From NCBI GenBank assembly GCA_021738605.1, contig JAIPBY010000021.1:1-17709 (forward strand): a stretch of DNA of 17,709 bases, given 5' to 3'. The position numbers and the translations under genes were made by a program. The DNA is from Chitinophagaceae bacterium (GTDB lineage Bacteria; Bacteroidota; Bacteroidia; Chitinophagales; Chitinophagaceae). The notes under the pieces are model-generated. The model ran no database searches and was not told where the DNA came from. It saw only the letters and a program-made list of their open reading frames with translations. This document shows positions 14,385 through 17,709 of the stretch, piece after piece; positions within the stretch are counted from its first letter, which is position 1; each line of letters starts with the position of its first letter.

Positions 14385-15623
14385 ATGGTTAATACAAACA
14401 AAACCAGTTACCCCAAAGATAAGATCAAGATCTTAATGCTTGAAAATATAAGTGAGGCCGCTATCAAAGTTTTCAAGGATGCCGGCTATACTGATATTAA
14501 AAAAATCAATGGAGCCCTTTCAGAACAACAGCTGATCAATGAGATTAAGCATGTACACATGGTAGGCATCAGGTCAAAAACACAGATTACTGAAAAGGTT
14601 TTGCAGCATGCAGAAAAACTACAGGCGATTGGTTGTTTTTGTATTGGTACCAACCAGGTAAACCTTCATGCAGCCCGCAAAAAAGGAATAGTTGTTTTTA
14701 ATGCCCCTTACAGCAATACCCGATCAGTGGCTGAATTGGTTATTGGCGCCTCTATCATCCTTATCAGGAAAATTCTGGATAAAAACAAAGCTGCCCATGA
14801 AGGACAATGGAACAAGGATGCCAAAGGAAGTTTTGAAATAAGGGGTAAAACCCTGGGAATTATTGGCTATGGCAATATTGGTTCACAGGTAAGCATTCTT
14901 GCAGAGTCATTGGGAATGAAAGTTATATTTTATGACAATGTTACCAAGTTACCACTTGGTAATGCAGAATCCAGAAAAACACTCAAGGAGGTGGTTTCAA
15001 ATGCTGATATCATTACCCTGCATATTCCTGAAACCCAACAGACCAAAAATCTGATCAATAAAACATTGCTCAAGCATTTTAAAAAAGGGTCAATCCTGAT
15101 CAACTTTGCAAGGGGAGAAGTAGTAGATCTTGATGCTTTGGCCACAGCCCTCACAGACGGACATTTGTCAGGCGCTGCTATTGATGTTTTCCCTGTTGAA
15201 CCTGAGAAGAACGGAGATCCTTTTTCATCGCCCCTCCAACATATCCCTAATGTACTCCTGACTCCACATGTTGGTGGATCTACTGAGGAAGCTCAATACA
15301 ATATAGGTGAGGATGTAAGTGCCAAATTGTTACAATACCTTGAAATGGGTGCCACCACCGGATCTCATACCGTTCCTGAAATAAGCCTCTCTCCACAGGA
15401 AGGCACACACCGAATTTTGCACATTCATCAGAATGTTCCGGGAGTTTTGTCTGAAATCAACACCACTTTGTCTGTAAACAAAATCAATGTGCTTGCCCAA
15501 TACCTGAAAACCAATGACGAGATTGGTTATGTAGTGTTGGATATTGACAAAAAGCTATCTAAAAATGCAGTTGAATTGCTCAGAAAAGTCAAAGGTTCCC
15601 TTAAAGTAAGGCTCTTATATTGA
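14385..15623 (+). CDS. serA: D-3-phosphoglycerate dehydrogenase with ACT domain
   Basis: SerA oxidises 3-phosphoglycerate to 3-phosphohydroxypyruvate with NAD+, the first step of L-serine synthesis. The 412 residues correspond closely to the short E. coli type (410). GYGNIG at 161-166 is the NAD-binding loop. The catalytic trio is Arg243 (NFARGE), Glu272 (FPVEPE) and His295 (TPHVGGST). A C-terminal ACT domain starts near residue 340 (THRILHIHQNVPGVLSEIN) and usually mediates feedback inhibition by serine. The first 14 residues are a polar extension. Its own promoter lies in the short gap to the divergent hydrolase gene. The next gene starts 4 bases after the stop, so the two are almost certainly co-transcribed. 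The other serine genes (serC, serB) are not in the window. Confidence 0.94.
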   Translation: MVNTNKTSYPKDKIKILMLENISEAAIKVFKDAGYTDIKKINGALSEQQLINEIKHVHMVGIRSKTQITEKVLQHAEKLQAIGCFCIGTNQVNLHAARKKGIVVFNAPYSNTRSVAELVIGASIILIRKILDKNKAAHEGQWNKDAKGSFEIRGKTLGIIGYGNIGSQVSILAESLGMKVIFYDNVTKLPLGNAESRKTLKEVVSNADIITLHIPETQQTKNLINKTLLKHFKKGSILINFARGEVVDLDALATALTDGHLSGAAIDVFPVEPEKNGDPFSSPLQHIPNVLLTPHVGGSTEEAQYNIGEDVSAKLLQYLEMGATTGSHTVPEISLSPQEGTHRILHIHQNVPGVLSEINTTLSVNKINVLAQYLKTNDEIGYVVLDIDKKLSKNAVELLRKVKGSLKVRLLY

Positions 15624-15627
15624 TTGT

Positions 15628-16656
15628 ATGATTGGTAATCATATCTTAACCCAGTATTTTTCTGATACAGATGATCATCACATTGCCTTGTTTGGCAATG
15701 GACTCATCCATAAAACATATACTGTATCAACAAATGCTTCCCCAGCATACATCCTTCAAGAGGTTAATACCGCTGTCTTTAAATCTCCATTGGATATTGC
15801 CTCAAATCTCGATGCATTGTCTGGGTTTCTAAAGTATAACAACAAAGAAGTTTTTTTTCCAAGCCCAATTTTCACGAAGCTTGGAGAGCCTTATGCGATT
15901 GAATCCAATACATATTTTAGGTTAACGCCATTTGTCGAAGGAACACACTCGTTAGATGCCTGCTCTAGTGCTGATCAGGCCTATGAAGCTGCATGTCAAT
16001 TCGGAAAATTCACTGCAGCTTTCAAAGGCATGGATGTGAGCATACTCAAACCCACAATTCCCAGCTTTCACGACCTTTCATTCAGGTGGCAACAGTTTAC
16101 TGAAGCAATGCAACATGGAAACCAGGATAGAATTCAACAGGCCTCAAAGCTTATTGAGCAAATTCAAAATGATTTTACCATCGTTTCGAGGTTCCAATCC
16201 ATCATTTCCTCATCCCATTTCTTGCAACGTGTTACCCATCACGATACAAAAATTAGCAACGTTTTGCTGAATGATATGGGTAAAGGGGTATGTGTGATTG
16301 ATCTAGACACCGTTATGTCTGGGCTATTGATCAGTGATCTGGGTGATATGTTCAGGACTTATCTTTCTCCGGGCAATGAGGAAGAGACAGATCTCTCAAA
16401 AGTATTTGTGAGACCTGATTTTTATAAAGCCATCATTGCAGGATACCTAGAGCACATGAAAGATCAGTTGAACAAGGAAGAATTGGACGCTGTCAATTAT
16501 GCCGGAGAATTCATGATCTATATGCAGGCCTTGCGGTTTTTGACCGATTTTCTGAATGACGATACTTATTATGGTATTAAGTATCCTATGAACAATTACG
16601 ATAGAACTGTCAATCAACTGGCATTGCTTGACCACTATAAAGCTGTCACAGCATAG
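15628..16656 (+). CDS. APH/NahK-like small-molecule kinase
   Basis: A 342-residue protein of the aminoglycoside-phosphotransferase/choline-kinase fold. FGNGLIHKTYTV (22-33) is the nucleotide-binding loop and first strands, and AYILQEVN (40-47) supplies the second strand. The catalytic loop H-x-D-x4-N is at 204-211 (HHDTKISN), followed by the metal-binding VIDLDTVMSG at 223-232. The phrase 'IDLDTVM-x-G' and the overall size resemble N-acetylhexosamine 1-kinase (NahK) more than drug-modifying enzymes, so a sugar or other metabolite is the likelier substrate. It starts 4 bases after serA, which ties its expression to serine synthesis. The C-terminal half is helical. The substrate cannot be settled from the sequence. 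Confidence 0.8.
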   Translation: MIGNHILTQYFSDTDDHHIALFGNGLIHKTYTVSTNASPAYILQEVNTAVFKSPLDIASNLDALSGFLKYNNKEVFFPSPIFTKLGEPYAIESNTYFRLTPFVEGTHSLDACSSADQAYEAACQFGKFTAAFKGMDVSILKPTIPSFHDLSFRWQQFTEAMQHGNQDRIQQASKLIEQIQNDFTIVSRFQSIISSSHFLQRVTHHDTKISNVLLNDMGKGVCVIDLDTVMSGLLISDLGDMFRTYLSPGNEEETDLSKVFVRPDFYKAIIAGYLEHMKDQLNKEELDAVNYAGEFMIYMQALRFLTDFLNDDTYYGIKYPMNNYDRTVNQLALLDHYKAVTA

Positions 16657-16675
16657 TAATTACTCAGCTTTTTTT
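16639..16675 (+). terminator. Possible terminator overlapping two convergent stop codons
   Basis: AAAGCTG at 16639-16645 pairs with CAGCTTT at 16665-16671, followed by four more T's. The loop is long (19 bases) but contains the small palindrome AGTAATTACT, so a compound structure is possible. It would end the serA-kinase transcript while lying across the kinase stop and the stop of the opposing gene. Confidence 0.3.
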
Positions 16676-17709
16676 ACAAAAAGGGTATCCGTAATGGCTG
16701 ATTTCATTGAATCTCCAAAGTATAATTTTGCATTGCTTTTAATTGATTCCAATGCAAGCTTTTCTTCAGCTGTTATTTTAGTTCCCTGTAAATAAATCAT
16801 TTTTAATTTCGGCAGGTTCATCAGGTTTTTTACACCACTGGCAGTTGTTTTTGTCCCTACAATGTTCAGGTATTCCAGATTATTCAATGCTGTAGCCTGC
16901 TTCAATGCATTGTCAGCTATTCCTGTATGATCCAACCAAAGCTTCTCAAGGTTCTTGAATTTGCTGAGACTATTCAGGTCATTATCCTGTATTGCTGAAA
17001 ATGATAATTTCAATTCTATAACATGCTCACTGATATCAGCAGCTGAAGCCATTGCATCTTTTAATGAAATTTCTATATTGTATCCAGTCAGACGTATATG
17101 ATTGTCATCTGAAGCAACACGTGAGACAACCCATCCCATTTTTTCAAGCTTTTCCTGTATTTTCTTCTCAAGTGGTTTGATGGACTCTCTGGTTTTGATG
17201 ATGGCTTTTTCCTGGTTTTGGTTCTCCGCTTTGAAGGCTGTCAATGCCTTGATCACCTTTGTATCAGGGGCCATGGCTGCAACGGACTTATCAAAAGAAG
17301 CACCATCATTGATCCACCATTGTAAAATGACCAGTTCTGCATCGGTCAGCTGTGTTTTTTCTTTCGGAGGCATGTGGTGCTCGTCAATATCATCCATCAA
17401 AATTCTTTTGATCAATTCACCGTCGGCTGGATTTGAGGTATTGATCAAATTGCCATTTTTACCGCCTGCTTTAATCCCTGTCAGGTCGTCCAAGCGTAAT
17501 TTTCCTTTTTGCTTTTCAGCACCATGACATTGAACACATTTTTGGTTCAAGGTATACTGTACCAGGTCCTTGTAGACAACGGCTTGGTTGATGTCTTTGA
17601 TGTTCAATTGTGTTTCGGTGGTTGTTTCGGGCTCAAGCACTCCTTCAGTTAAAAACCCTTCGCCATGGGTAAGTGAACCACCCTGATGACCAGTCCAGGC
17701 CAACATAAC
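16660..17709 (-). CDS. c-type cytochrome domain plus leucine-rich-repeat protein (5' end beyond the window)
   Basis: The reading frame is open through the right edge of the window, so the N-terminus is missing; the ATG at 17704-17706 is probably internal. The start of the visible part (TGHQGGSLTHGEGFL) looks like the end of a membrane region of the DUF2231 kind. A cytochrome c domain of the planctomycete type follows: the heme motif CVQCH is at visible residues 57-61, and MPPK near 112-115 supplies the likely Met heme ligand. ELVILQWWINDGA closes the domain. A Lys/Glu-rich, coiled-coil-like segment (about 150-195) leads to leucine-rich repeats: LEKLWLDHTGI, LEYLNIVGTK and LKMIYLQGTKI. It is probably anchored in the inner membrane with heme in the periplasm. 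It is convergent with the kinase gene, with 3 bases between stops. Confidence 0.8.
   Translation of the reverse strand, partial: VMLAWTGHQGGSLTHGEGFLTEGVLEPETTTETQLNIKDINQAVVYKDLVQYTLNQKCVQCHGAEKQKGKLRLDDLTGIKAGGKNGNLINTSNPADGELIKRILMDDIDEHHMPPKEKTQLTDAELVILQWWINDGASFDKSVAAMAPDTKVIKALTAFKAENQNQEKAIIKTRESIKPLEKKIQEKLEKMGWVVSRVASDDNHIRLTGYNIEISLKDAMASAADISEHVIELKLSFSAIQDNDLNSLSKFKNLEKLWLDHTGIADNALKQATALNNLEYLNIVGTKTTASGVKNLMNLPKLKMIYLQGTKITAEEKLALESIKSNAKLYFGDSMKSAITDTLFVKKAE

Noticed and set aside
15628..16656. Reading the kinase as an aminoglycoside-resistance enzyme
   Set aside because: The IDLDTVM-x-G signature and the serA context fit a metabolic kinase better; nothing specific to drug modification is visible.
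1..17709. tRNA, rRNA, CRISPR, insertion sequences, prophage or integration sites
   Set aside because: No matching repeats, conserved RNA sequences, transposase or integrase motifs were seen on either strand.

Overview
The window looks like a chromosomal segment of a Bacteroidota bacterium, probably from the Chitinophagales/Cytophagales side of the phylum; the family is a guess. The evidence is a type IX secretion (T9SS) substrate with a type B 'gliding motility' C-terminal domain, an adjacent PorP/SprF protein, a WbqC-family protein, promoters resembling the phylum-specific -33 TTTG / -7 TAnnTTTG pattern, no convincing Shine-Dalgarno sequences, and moderately A+T-rich DNA. Coding is dense, with no gene-free stretch above 140 bases. 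No tRNA, rRNA, insertion sequence, CRISPR array or phage gene is visible.

Region 1 (1-3812) is nucleotide and cofactor metabolism. It holds the 3' end of pyrR, then pyrB and coaD on the + strand, a convergent Nudix hydrolase, and divergent from that pyrE, a small secreted heavy-metal (MerP-like) protein and a WbqC-family protein. Two pyrimidine enzymes (PyrB, PyrE) and a UMP-responsive salvage/regulatory protein (PyrR) sit within 3 kb. The predicted promoters of pyrB and pyrE lie so close to the start codons that their mRNAs should be almost or fully leaderless.

Region 2 (3813-10604) is a cell-surface cassette and the most interesting part. A 1714-residue secreted protein has an IgGFc-binding-like head, an Ig-like module, an array of about ten PKD/Ig-like modules in a higher-order order, and a type B T9SS signal. 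A PorP/SprF protein follows 2 bases later. A Pro-rich lipoprotein then follows with its own promoter, which has the same geometry as the adhesin's. A strong bidirectional terminator closes the cassette.

Region 3 (10605-14318, minus strand) holds a membrane pyrophosphatase with residues typical of K+-dependent, probably H+-pumping, enzymes and an unusual C-terminal tail of about 95 residues, and a membrane-anchored beta-lactamase-fold serine hydrolase.

Region 4 (14319-17709) holds serA (first enzyme of serine synthesis), tightly coupled to an APH/NahK-like small-molecule kinase, and a convergent, truncated gene for a c-type cytochrome plus leucine-rich-repeat protein that runs off the window's right edge.
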